From the NCBI GenBank assembly GCA_013398175.1, contig VZRZ01000211.1:563026-627025 (forward strand): a DNA stretch of 64,000 nucleotides, given 5' to 3'. This stretch comes from Climacteris rufus (taxonomy: Eukaryota > Chordata > Aves > Passeriformes > Climacteridae). Below the pieces are notes generated by a model that did not search any database, was not told where the DNA came from, and saw only the letters and a program-made list of their open reading frames with translations. Positions 25,601 to 37,600 of the stretch are shown here, one piece after another. A program made the position numbers and the translations under genes. Each line of letters begins with the position of its first letter. Position 1 is the stretch's first letter.

Positions 25601-28600
25601 ATTTTAACAAACAAAGGAATTAGCTTTCATTTGCTACGAGTTCTCTTATTAATTAGCATTCTGTCTTCTACTGGCTAATGATTCTCTCATTTCTTGTGCT
25701 AACTTGTCTGCATGCTCAATCTTGCTCTTCTTTTGGGTCAATGGTTTCTTGCATTGGTGGTTGTGACCTGCCCCTGCTGGAATCACCTTTTACCCAGCTG
25801 GAGCCGATTTCAGCACAGTTGCTGAGTTGGCTTTCTTAGCTTCTTCCTTATCTTGGGAGTTCTGCCAAATTTCCTTGGGGCCCATAAATTCTGCGTTTTT
25901 TTTGTGTCCACTATCAGTGGTACATCCTTCTTCACAGGCTTTTTTAACCTCCTCTGAGGTCTGAGAACACTGAAGCATGTCCAGCCCTAAACCTTAATCA
26001 GGCACTTCTACCAACAAGTTATTTGTTTTTCTAACACATGGCCGCTTAGAGCTTGTTAGCTGCTATCTGTTTCATGGATTAAGTCTCCCTTCTTGTTGAT
26101 TAGACTTGAAAGTGTACAAAGATCAAACATCAAAGAACATCCTTACGTAAGAAATTTTTTGCATATTCCGCATTTTGCAACACTATTGGTCTCTCTTAAT
26201 AGTGACTGTGTATCACTGTGAATGCAGATGGTAAAGACTGCTGTAGAAATGACAAAGAAATACCGATTTTTCAGTCTTATACTCAAATTTGTTTCATTTT
26301 GTGACAATTTGCATTTTTGTCTGTGAAGCAGTACAGTAACATGAGAATGTATGTCCATAATTCCAACTTCATGTCTGCCTCAAAACATGTTGTTGTGACT
26401 CATTTTGAAAGCGTAAAAGCTGCCAAATGGACCAACAGCTGACGTTGGGTATGTCTGCAAGAAAAATGGCAACACTGGGTCAGGTCAAAGACCAGTCTAC
26501 TTCTGTGTGCTCTCTCTAGTGATGGCCAGTAACAGGAGCTGGGAGAAAAATAAAGCCCACCTAAGATGCTTTATCTCATATGCTTTCATGGAGTTTGCCA
26601 AGTAAGTGCTCAGGGACTTCCTGAATCACAGAACAATTGTTGAATGATGTGTTTATTTGTCACTACTTCCATTTAGTGGTGCAATTTTTTTAGGAGCCTG
26701 TTTATATTGTTGCTCTTCATGGAGTCTCCTGGAAAGAAGTTCTGGGAGCTAATTATTTTCTCGTAGTGGGCAACCTTTAAATTTTCTACCTGATACTTTC
26801 ATATAATCTCTCCCTAACAATTATACTGGGCAAAACAGAGACTAGTCTTTCACAATTTGCTATTCCCTGGATATCTGTGATTTTGCAGATTTTGCTCCTT
26901 CAGTTTTAGAAGCTGAAGAGATCCAGTGAATCAGTTTAATCTCTTTAGCCTGCTTATGAAATCATCATCAGGCAATCTGCATGTGCTTCGCTGGATGGGG
27001 ACACGTAACTGTCCCATCATTGCAGGATAACTGCTTGGGCACTTCTTGCTCCGTGTAATGAAGTTGTGGTCTTTAGCTATAGTATGCACTACTGTGTTTT
27101 ATTTCCACAAATTTTTTTTAATTATTATTTTCTTAGTTTGTTAATATTACTGTTTTTCAAAATTTGTTTTCCTTAGTGCTGTTTAACTTGATGAAAATTA
27201 CCAGTACATTCAAAAAACCAAACTGGAAATAGAAATATTATGCATTTCATGTTGTTGCTTTTTATCATTCTAGGATTATATTTTAGTACACACTCTTTGC
27301 ACTGACTTTGAGATTTTAAAATATGTAAAGCTATCTGCTTAAACAAATTATATTTTTTCTCGTGTGCCTTAATTATTTATGGAATGTCTGCATACAGATC
27401 TGCTCTTTTTTTTTTCCAGTTATGCTGAGCAGCTGTTCTTGAAAAAGTAGGTTTATAAACTGTATTTTCATGTTTGCTTTTACTAATCACTTTAAAGGTA
27501 AAATGTTGCAATTTATAACAATGTAACAAAGCTTGCCAGCTGGTATTTGTTTTATGGCTGGAAATAAACAGACCTTTTAATGCAACCTTTTGCCAAACTC
27601 CAAAAAAGGAAAAGCTGCATTTGAAAGGAACAGTGTTTTATAATGCTGGGGTTTGTATTTATATTGGCTCAGATCTTCAACTGGTGGACATGGTTGCTGG
27701 AATAGGGGCTATATTCTGTTACTGTGCATGAGAAGTCATGTGCTGTGTTTTTGTGAGTACTTGCATGCTTTGCTGCCTGCTTTGGCTGTTCCTGCAAAAG
27801 AAATCCGTACAGAGGTGATCTCTGCCAAGCATGTGGACTGCTTTTGAGGCAAGAACTACTTTTGACCCAACAGGGTCCCTACTTGTCCATTTGTGATGTG
27901 TGATCAAACCTCAGCCCACTGTTTACCTTGGGAGTTTGAGAACTCCAGGAGGGTTTGTGGCACAAGCAGGTGGGCTCAATATGGGAAAATGTCATTTGCT
28001 AATGTAAATGAAGGATGTGAGTTTGGAAGGAAAATGAAAATTATTCTGAAATAAATACATACCATGCATATATGTACAATAGAATGATGATATCCCCTTG
28101 GTAAAGAGGCTGCTGACCTTTCAGATACAAATGGATGATAGTTTTCATGTTAAGTATTGAGATGGTAATATTTCAGATGTGCTCTAAAGCTATCTCAATC
28201 TTGAAAAGCCTATACACATTTTCCAGATGTTTGACTTCTGTTCATTTCCAATAGTCACAAGACGTTATCTCCATCAAGGTCCTGAGCAGATATTCCCTGT
28301 TCATGAGAGTGGTGCTGCAGGTCAAGAATCTGATGGTGCTCTGGTGGTGCTGCAGGACTAAGAATCTGATTTACTTCCCTCTTTTTTTTTTCTGCCAAAA
28401 AAAGGGAAACATAAGACTAGGAAAAAAAATCAAATACTATTTGCAGATAAAAATATTTGATGGCACTAGTGTGGTGAGGCATTACTGTGCACTTGTATTT
28501 TCTCACAGAATCCTGTTTCATCAATAGACTTCTTGTGGTCGTTTTTGGCTGGGTTTTTTTAATGGACTTTTTGTATCTGATTGTGACAGATGCAGTGAAA

Positions 28601-31600
28601 AATGAGAATTTTTCTTCCATCTCAAATCCCAGGTAGTGAAAAGAAAGACACCAAAAAAATCACAAATTTTTGATCTGCCTATTTTTTCCCTACATTTACC
28701 CTTTTAACCCATTTCCAGTATAAGAAATATAATTCATTGCTAATGCTTGCTAAACATTTTAGATAGTATGTTCAGAAATAAGACATATATGTTCTTCTTT
28801 TTGGACTGGTTATGGGTGTCTGTGATCTGGAAAATATTTTTTTGGAAGGGAGAGGTATGGAATGAACTCCATCAGCACCGTGGCCTCTTAGGTGATGCTG
28901 CTGTTGTTTTTGCTGAGGGCTGTGCTGTAACAAGTTCACAGGGAGACAGTCTGATCTGACTCTCAGCTTTGCATTAAGCAGACTAATGTGCACCCCAACT
29001 AACAATGGAAACTTAACATCTTGGTGAAGTGTTCCAGCTGTCTAACCCCAATGGAGCAGAAATGCAGAAAAGTATAAAATAGAGCTACTTGATAAGTTAT
29101 TTGATTTGAAAGCAGAATGCCTGCTGTTTGGTTGTACCAGCCTTAAGATGCAACATTGGGAAATTATTTTAAATCACAAGTTTCTACATAAAAACTTACG
29201 AAGGTGTATATACTGTGTTTATTTTAGAAATTTAATGTTCTTAGTAATTTTGGAGAGAGACCTTGCTACAAAAAGTGTCTCCTGTGAAGATATACAGAAT
29301 GATTGATGCTACTGGTATATTACTTGATTCTAATAATAAAACATTTTGTGTTCCCATATTGTTGTGTGAATTCCTCAGTGGAAAAATTGGAAGTGTAATA
29401 GGAAGCAGAGCTACTGGCACAGATTACTGATACCATTAAGAAAATGGATGGTACTGCCCAAAGTGAGGCAAGTGCTCAAAAAAACAGATGTTTCTAAATG
29501 TTTAAAAATTCTTTTTGGAAATTATTGCAAACACATTACAGAGCTGATCGCTGCTATAAAACATTTGCTTTAGCCAACCTTCCTGATGAATAACTGCATA
29601 ACTTTAACTCAAATTATTTTAGGAAAAAGGTAAATATTTTTGTTGGAGATAATGCTGGAATCTCTGACATAATTTAACATATTTGTTTATTAGACAACCA
29701 TTTCTACCAAATAGATTAATATTGAGTCATATAGAGGACCTTGTACCATCTATGTAATCATAGCCACAGAGCAGTCATGGTATCAGCTCTTTTCCAAATC
29801 ATTGGTATTCTGCTTAATGTTCCTTTCCCCTTACATTAGTCTCCAAAATCCAAGAATTCTTAGAAGTTTTGCATTTATTTGTTAATGGGGCTGCAAAATC
29901 CTACAGTACAGTATATTGTTCCCTGTGAACTGAATGCTGTGGACCGTAGAGTCAGGGAGTTGAAGGTAGGAAAACTGGCACATTTTTGTAGCAGTGTTGT
30001 CTCTCCTAAGTTTCTTGGGGAAGGAGGTTTTTGTGGCATCACAGTTCTGTCTTATCTACACATTTATTTACCTATGAAGTGTTAACACACAGATCAGGAG
30101 ACCTAAATCTTTAGCTCTGTAGGAGGATATAATTGTTATCCCTTATCAAAGTGATTTCCTTCCAGTCATTACGCAGTTGATGGCTGTGAAGAGCATGCTC
30201 TGCAAGTATGCAAAGGCAGAGAGCAGACGATGTAGTGACAGATGTTACTGCTCTTAATAGTTTATGGGAGTGGTCTGCAGCAACTATTTGCCTTTTTTTG
30301 AAAAAGATAGTGTTGCATACAAAAAATAAAATTCCACTTATTAAGAAAATTTTTTGAAGCACTGACCTAGGGTCACTGCTGGTTGAGTACTGAGTACTAA
30401 GGAGGGTCTGGCTGTCCAGACACATTAAATATTCTAATTTTCTTGGGTAGTACAGTTTCCCAATTTGATCACATATCAAGTTATTTGTGGCTTTTCTAAC
30501 AGCTGGGAGGTTTCAGTAGCTTTCAGTGCATCTACAGATAGGTAATATGACAATAGTAATTCAGTCTGCCTATTTGAGGCTTGCAAAGGGCAACTGAGAT
30601 GTGCATCCTTTCTAAATGCTAAATGTCAAGCTTTTAATCATCTGAGCTTTTCTAACAAGTTTCTTTTATTTGTTTTTAGGGATGACAATAAAATTAAAAA
30701 ACCAGATATCCCAGCACTTTGTGATCTTCCCTGCTATAAGGATGGGCCGGTAAGAAATGGCCTTATTGGGCAGAAGCCACCCTCTATCAACCCTGAGAGA
30801 CTGAAGGATTTTGGTGAGGAGGATTACCTGAACGGGGATGTGAAGACCTGGGAAATGAAGATAGTGAGCCGAAATGAGGACTTACTTAGGGATGCCCTTT
30901 CCTGCATCCCTCAGCCAAGCAGTAGGACCAGCCTGGCAAGCTGTAACAAGCTGATTCGATTTGAAGACATTAGTGCAGCAGCCTTCAAAATCCAGTGTGG
31001 TGTTCAGAAAACTCCCTGCATGGTAGGGAGTCTTTATGGTTTTGCATTCTCTCAATGTTTCTTTTCTTTTTCTTGTGAAAGTTGATCAGAAATGGACGAA
31101 GAGTATGTGTGAACTGCAGCAGATAGGCCTGTATAAGGAGACTCATGTTCATATTAATTGTATTTAACTGTCAATAATAATTTTCTTCTTACCTGTTTAC
31201 CCTAACCTAAATCCTCAAAGATTGCAGTGACCTGTAAACAAAGGATAAACCACATTAGGCATAGACTTAATGCACTGTGGTATTATGCTCCCAGAGAAAA
31301 ACACTTGCTAGAAGCAATCTGAGTTGGAGCCAGCAGACTGCCAGTGTTTGGGTAAGCAGTTTTGTGGGAGGGTCTGGTTTGGAACCAGCCCTCACATTTG
31401 GAGAGTTTGAAGGTACAGATTTCCCTTCTCAATCAGGCCAACCAGGAAAGGCTGGATATGTTCTGTAAACAGGTGTTTCTGCCACATGTGTTTTCAGCAA
31501 AATAAGGATGTTAATACACACAGAAATATGTGCACATGTTCTCAGTCTAGCTGTAGAACTGACTGAGATCCTCCTGTCAATGTACAAGATCTGCTAAAGC

Positions 31601-34600
31601 ATAAGAGAAGTACAGTGGCAGGCTGTACTGTACTTCTACACTTTTGTATAGTGTATTTCTCCTGTTGAGAGCTTTTCAAGAAAGCTCTCAACTCTGGGCA
31701 CTCTATGGCTAATCTCCTCTTTTCCCTCTGGTGGGTGAAAAGACTGTCTTTGCCAAATGGAAATTCCTATCAGCAGCCCCAAATTGCTCTCTCAATGAAC
31801 TCTTGTGGGTTGTTTTTCTGGCATGCACAGGCAAAGGACCTTGCAATCTCAGTCCCTGCTTGGGCTTAGCAGTCCCTGGAGTGAAGTGGTTGGGCCCTCA
31901 AGGTGTAGCAGTTGTCTTCATTCCCAGATGATGCCTGCTGATCCAGAGACATCATAACTACTTCCAGTGTGGGTTTTTATTGCCTAGAGTTCCCAAAATA
32001 AGGGTAGCTGTGCTTTTTGTAGCATATTACTGAAGAAGTGTGTCTTATGTCAAAGGACATGGTACACGACAGTTCAGGGCTGTAGGATGACTCAAAAGAT
32101 TTGGCTGGAATGCAGGTAAGTTTTGGCCCAAGTAGAGTTAATTTTCTTCACAGCAGCTGGTATGTTGCTGTGTTTTGGATTTGTGGTGAAAATGTTGTTG
32201 ATACTACAAAGTTTTTGTTACTGCTGAGAGTGGTTATAGAGAGTCAAGGCCTTTTCTGTTCCTCACTCCACCCACCAGTGAGAAGGCTGGGGATGCACAA
32301 GGAGTTGGGAGGGGACATAGCTGGAACTGCTGACCCCCAGAGGGACATCCTATACCATATGACACTTTGCTCAGCAATAAAAATAGGGGGAAAGTTGGCT
32401 GGGGGGCCTGTGGCTCAGGGCCTGGCTGGTTGGTGGTGTGCTCAGCAATAAAAATAGGGGGAAAGTTGGCTGGGGGGCCTGTGGCTCAGGGCCTGGCTGG
32501 TTGGTGGTGAGCAATTGTTTTCAATTGCATAAGTTGTCTTTCTTGGGTCTTACTTATCCCTCTTTGTTATTTTCCTTTTAATTACGTTGTTGTTATTATT
32601 AACTGTTCTTATCTCAACGCATGAGATTTCTCCCTTTTACTCTTCCAATTCTCATCTCTCCCAGCAGCACAGGGGGAGGGAAATGAGCAATTGGCAGGAT
32701 GGTGTTTAGTTGCCATCTCAGGTTAAAACACAACACCCCTCAACTTAAATAGCTCATCGCTCCTGGGTGTCTCTGGCAGATTTATGCAACCCAGTTGTAT
32801 CCCCTTTCTGCATTTGCTGTGTCAAGCTAAACAGTCTCACTTCCTTTAGTCTCTTTTTATGAACTGTGCTTTTTAAATGATCAGAATAACAGAAAACCTA
32901 TATCCCTATAAACACCTGTATGTTTTAGTGTGAAAATAGCCTATGGCTATTGCTACTCACAGTAATGTTCCTGCAGAAGTCATTAGTGCAGCTCATGCAT
33001 TGCTTCAAAATCACATAATGGTGTCAAGAAAAACACAGATAACCTTTATTTTAATTTATTATTGAGAGGTAAGAGCCCCTTTCAAGGACGTTTGTTTAGA
33101 TTAAAAAAGTTAGTGTGACTGTAACTCATTCAGTTAATTGAATGGAGAAACACTTTGCAGGGTGATTCCTAATCCTTGCAGGTAAGACCATGGATGCAGC
33201 ATCCTAGTTCCTTAGGCAGGAATTTGCCTTGGAGCTGAGATATGGCATCATGAGTGAATTGTAACATGTCAGAGAGGTAGTGAACGTAAGAACACAGGGA
33301 ACTGACATTAAATTGTACACCTGGTTTTGGTACTGATGAAGGAACTGGGAGGGTTGTTTTGTGTTAGCTTTGAGGATGCCAGATGGAGGCTGTGCTGTGT
33401 GTTGTGTGTTAGACACAGTATCTGTAGCCCTTAGAGAAGATCATGGTGACTAAAGGGAAATCTTGCAGGCTGGTTCAATGAGTTTTACAAGGTCAGACAT
33501 CAGGTCAGTACAGCTGAAAATAGCACTGATGTCTACTTTGTTAGAAGTAATTGCTATGTTTAGGCTGTATGAAAAAAGCCTCAGTTAAACAAAGCAGGAA
33601 AGGATAACCTAAAGAATTAAAATACTGAGTATCAAAATTAAAGAAAAATATCAATCTGAAGTACACCCCCTCTGTGGTAAAGTGTGACTTAATGGCACAT
33701 TTTTAAATGTAGGAGACCTAGAAATTTTATAATTTACAGGATTCATCTCCTTAAATCCTTTTTTTGATTGTTCACTCTAGAATCCAAGATTGTCTACAAA
33801 AATGAGTATGGTACATGAAGAACTAGTAGTGTTTCTTGTATGGTGTTCTTGTTTTATTTTGCATAGGCATTCTCCATAGATTAGGATGTTTAGGATATAA
33901 ACTATTATCCTATTAGAGTACTAAGCACTTTCCATTGTTTCAGCTCTGTAGCCAGATTTGCAAAGGAGCAGCAAGTGGCAGCTCTTAAGTCAGGATTTTC
34001 AGAAGCAAAATAGAGAATCTGGCCCCACCTATGGGTGAGAAACTTAACGTATTCTTGTAAATCCACCAAAAAACCTTGAAACATTTACATGAAACATTTA
34101 GTTTAACTGTATACTTGAAAGCAAGTATCTGTTTCAGATGTATTTGGTTTATATAAACTCACATGGAAAGTCCCACAGTCTAAAAAACATGTCAGCACCT
34201 ACTACTGTGTGCACTATACATTGTATGTATGACACTGCCAGATATAGCTTGAGATAAATATTTTTTCATGCTGTCTTTTAATCTGTCTCTCTTTATGACT
34301 TATCTTAAATGAGGACTTGATCCCCTAAATCCCCAGGTCCTCATTTGCTTTGGCAGCCAATAGAGGAAAAGGAGCCAATTCTGAAATAGAGCTGCAGTAA
34401 GCCTAGGGAGCTGGCACCCACGGGCTTACTGCAGCTCTGTTTCATAAGTTATCTTGTGTAAAACTCTTGGTTTAGTCAATATGGTAATAGGAAATTAACG
34501 TGTTGATGCCTGCTGGGAGTGTCTTATTATAAAGCTTAAAAAATATTTGCCATTAAAATATTTTTTAAAATCATGCACTTGGGTACTGCATCACATGCAC

Positions 34601-37600
34601 TTGCTAATTCCCCTCAGCTGAGGCATCCTTTCTGTTCTAAACACTAAGCTTTTTCAAACAGCTGCTGCTTACACTTGCAGTCCTGGGAAATAGTTTTTTA
34701 TTATTTCCATCATTCTTGGAGTAAGTAACATCTTTACTGATGTTGTACTGGCTTTAGGATACAAAATATAAAATATTCAGTAGTGAACAAGTGGCAGAAA
34801 CCACAGAGCCATAATGGGGCTCAAGAAGGAATTTTCTGGAGGCTTTTGTATCTATTAGATGATGACCTTATTTTTTGTGTATTCAATATCCAGTTCTGGC
34901 AAGTGCTAGAAGCATGGCTTTTGAGATAATTGAAAATATTTATTTTAATATCTGTATTTGAACAGTAAGACCCAAACAATTTCCATATTTCACTGCTGTG
35001 AGTTTGAAAACAACTTCCACAAACCAGAAGAACCTGGTAGGTAACAACACACTGTTGTGTATTTCTAAAGAAACAGATGCCCAATTTTGCTTCTTGGATC
35101 TCATACACAGTAGAATTCATGCCTCAACAGGCAGCTGATGGGCTGTGGAAGGTTTTTCTTAACAGTAGATACATCCCCACAATATTATTTATCTACTCCA
35201 GTATTCCAGGCTATCCAAGCAGTATGGAATGGACATCTACTTGAAGAAAGAGTTCCTCCAGTACACGGGATCTGTGAAGGAACGGGGTGTGCTTTACCTT
35301 CTGATGTCATTGCCTCAGGTACAATAAAATGTCAGTGTTGAAAAAGAACTAGGTTAGTTCTGCTTCACAAAAATGGAGCAGAGTTGAAGATAAATTTGCC
35401 TCTAATCTCCATGGTATCACAGTGTTTCTTGCCTTTAAAACCATTGTACTGAACAGAGCATGTGAAAAGAGATAGGTCTGCAAATATCTGAATGTAAAAT
35501 ACTACTTTGTTTACTATTGGCTGATCTGCTGTGGAATTCTTAAAAATGTTTAAAAGAAAAGCTGACAAAATGCAAACATCACCATTTTCCTGTGGCATTT
35601 AGATGCAAGTGTTTTTATGTGTAGTGTAGTTCTGACACATTGAAACTACCAAACTCATGACTGATGATGAAACTGAGTTACGATGAGTGATGACAAGGAT
35701 AATGACAAGATCAGCAATTGATTTTGTAATGAACTTCAGTATTATTGCATGAATAGCTTGTTTATCATTTCTCGTAGGAGGTTATTGAGTCTCTGCAGCA
35801 ATAATTGTTATAATAGGCATGATACAGCAGCCCAGAAGTAGTGGTTATTCCTCCAATTTCATAATAACATAAATTAAACCTTCTATTAAAAGGAAACCTA
35901 AAATGAAATCGTTTCATGCAGGCAGGGCAGAGATATCAGCTCTTCTGTGATCAATTGGAGTTTTGTAGCTCTTTCCAATGGAACAAGAATTGATCTTTGC
36001 TGCTTTAGCTTTGTGTGTAAATCCTGAGATCATACCAGAAATGCATAATATCTTGATTCAATATCTTGGTTCAATCGGCTAGTAAAGAGAAAAAAGAAGT
36101 CAGAATTATCCAGGATCATATGGGGCAACTATGTGACACTATATAATGTGCAATAAGCAACCCTGTTTTTTAGGAGCAGCAAAGAAAAGGGGTGATCGTG
36201 GCTGCAGACAGTAACTTCTCCATGGCTGTTGCTTACCATGCCTCTGAGCTCCGCATTCCCGTGTTTGTTATCATGTCCACCAGCACGGCCCCGGCCAGGG
36301 TGCGGATGTGCCGCGACTACGGGGCCATGGTCATATCCTACGGCACCACAGCAAAGGATTCCCAGCTGCATGCAAGAAGGTTGGCTCAGGAGAATGGTTA
36401 CCTCTACCTTGAAGAGTAAGTGAAAGCCAGGCTCATTAGAAAGATCAGATTAGATGCTTGCACAGCTCTGCAAAAACAATTAGTTTCATTAAAATGTGAT
36501 CACAGATCATCAAAACGCTCCTCTTACCTGGAATACGGACAGTTGCAGGTTCCCAGGCACAAATCATGTCTTTCTTGGAGATGGAAACCGAAATGGAAAA
36601 CTCTGCTCTTCCCCCAAATCAGGCAGATTTTGTGACTAGGGATTTCTGTGGGCTAACAGGATAGCGGCTATGTGTTAATTCGTTAGGAACTCTGTCAGAA
36701 AGCATTAAGGCTAGTGTTCATTTTTGGTCTCTCTGTTTGGAGTTAGGTGAGTAAAAGTTTAATGCAAAGGGTTCAGTGGAATAATGTGAAGCAGGAGAAA
36801 GTTAGTGCTCCAAGATTTTCACATATCTGGTGTGAGGGACAAAACTGATAATGCATTGAAGAAAAGATAATTAAGAGGCTACTTCACACATATTTAAAGT
36901 ACCTAAGGATGAGCATAAATCCAAGTTTCAACTATTTGAAGTCACTGGACAAAGCAGATCTAGCAAAAACACGAATGAAATAACACAGGCAAAATTACTT
37001 AGAACCGATACATTTTTCCTTTTCTCTTTAAGCTCTATGGCCTCTTATGCCTTTCCTCCCCCCTCCACCTTTTTTTTAACCTTTCTCCAAGCAAGATTTC
37101 CAAAAGCCCAGAGGGGTGAATCATTCACAGTGGTCCCTGTGAAGCACTGAGCTGGAATGTTATTCTCCCCACAGTATTGCCGCTACCACACAGGCTCCGT
37201 CCCCCACTTGGTGTTTGCACAGCATCTCCTGCAGTGAGTGCCCATTCCCCTTCAGCTCCCAGGCACTGCTGCCTTAAACACAGCAATAAAGGATGATGTT
37301 GCTTGGAGAGGGATCCCAGAATGAGCAGGACAGAGGAATTCCTTGCTTCTTTCCTAGCTGGTGTATTGGGAAGGCAGTACTAAAAACTGTACTGTTCAAC
37401 TCCTCTGTTAGCTCTGCCAGCAGCCAGTGACACACAGGATGAGTTCATCTGCCTTGTCTGTCACCATGGGCACAGTCTTGTCCCAGACTGGGATTTTTGC
37501 TGGGGAATGAAGTACCCTAAATCCCAGTGAATTTTAAACACTTTTAGGTTCCTTTGAAAACCACAATTTTCCATAACTTTGTGATTTCCAAGTTTCTGTC

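Larger units (their letters stand above)
22643..30679 (+). other. PLP gene intron 1
   Basis: 8.0 kb with no further exon that fits phase 2. It contains a perfect 22-bp palindrome at 23554-23575 and an imperfect direct repeat at 28311-28370. The Lys/Glu-rich minus-strand frame at 25790-25978 has no recognisable family. Confidence 0.6.
31023..35201 (+). other. PLP gene intron 2
   Basis: 4.2 kb. It holds two small hairpins (31608-31692), an ERVL-type LTR (about 32100-32735) and a strong miRNA-like hairpin at 34382-34444. No other exon is seen. Confidence 0.6.

Noticed and set aside
25790..25978. Lys/Glu-rich minus-strand frame in PLP intron 1
   Set aside because: It could be a relic of a retroposed gene or retroviral gag-like sequence, but no motif identifies it and the frame is short; a translated search would be needed.
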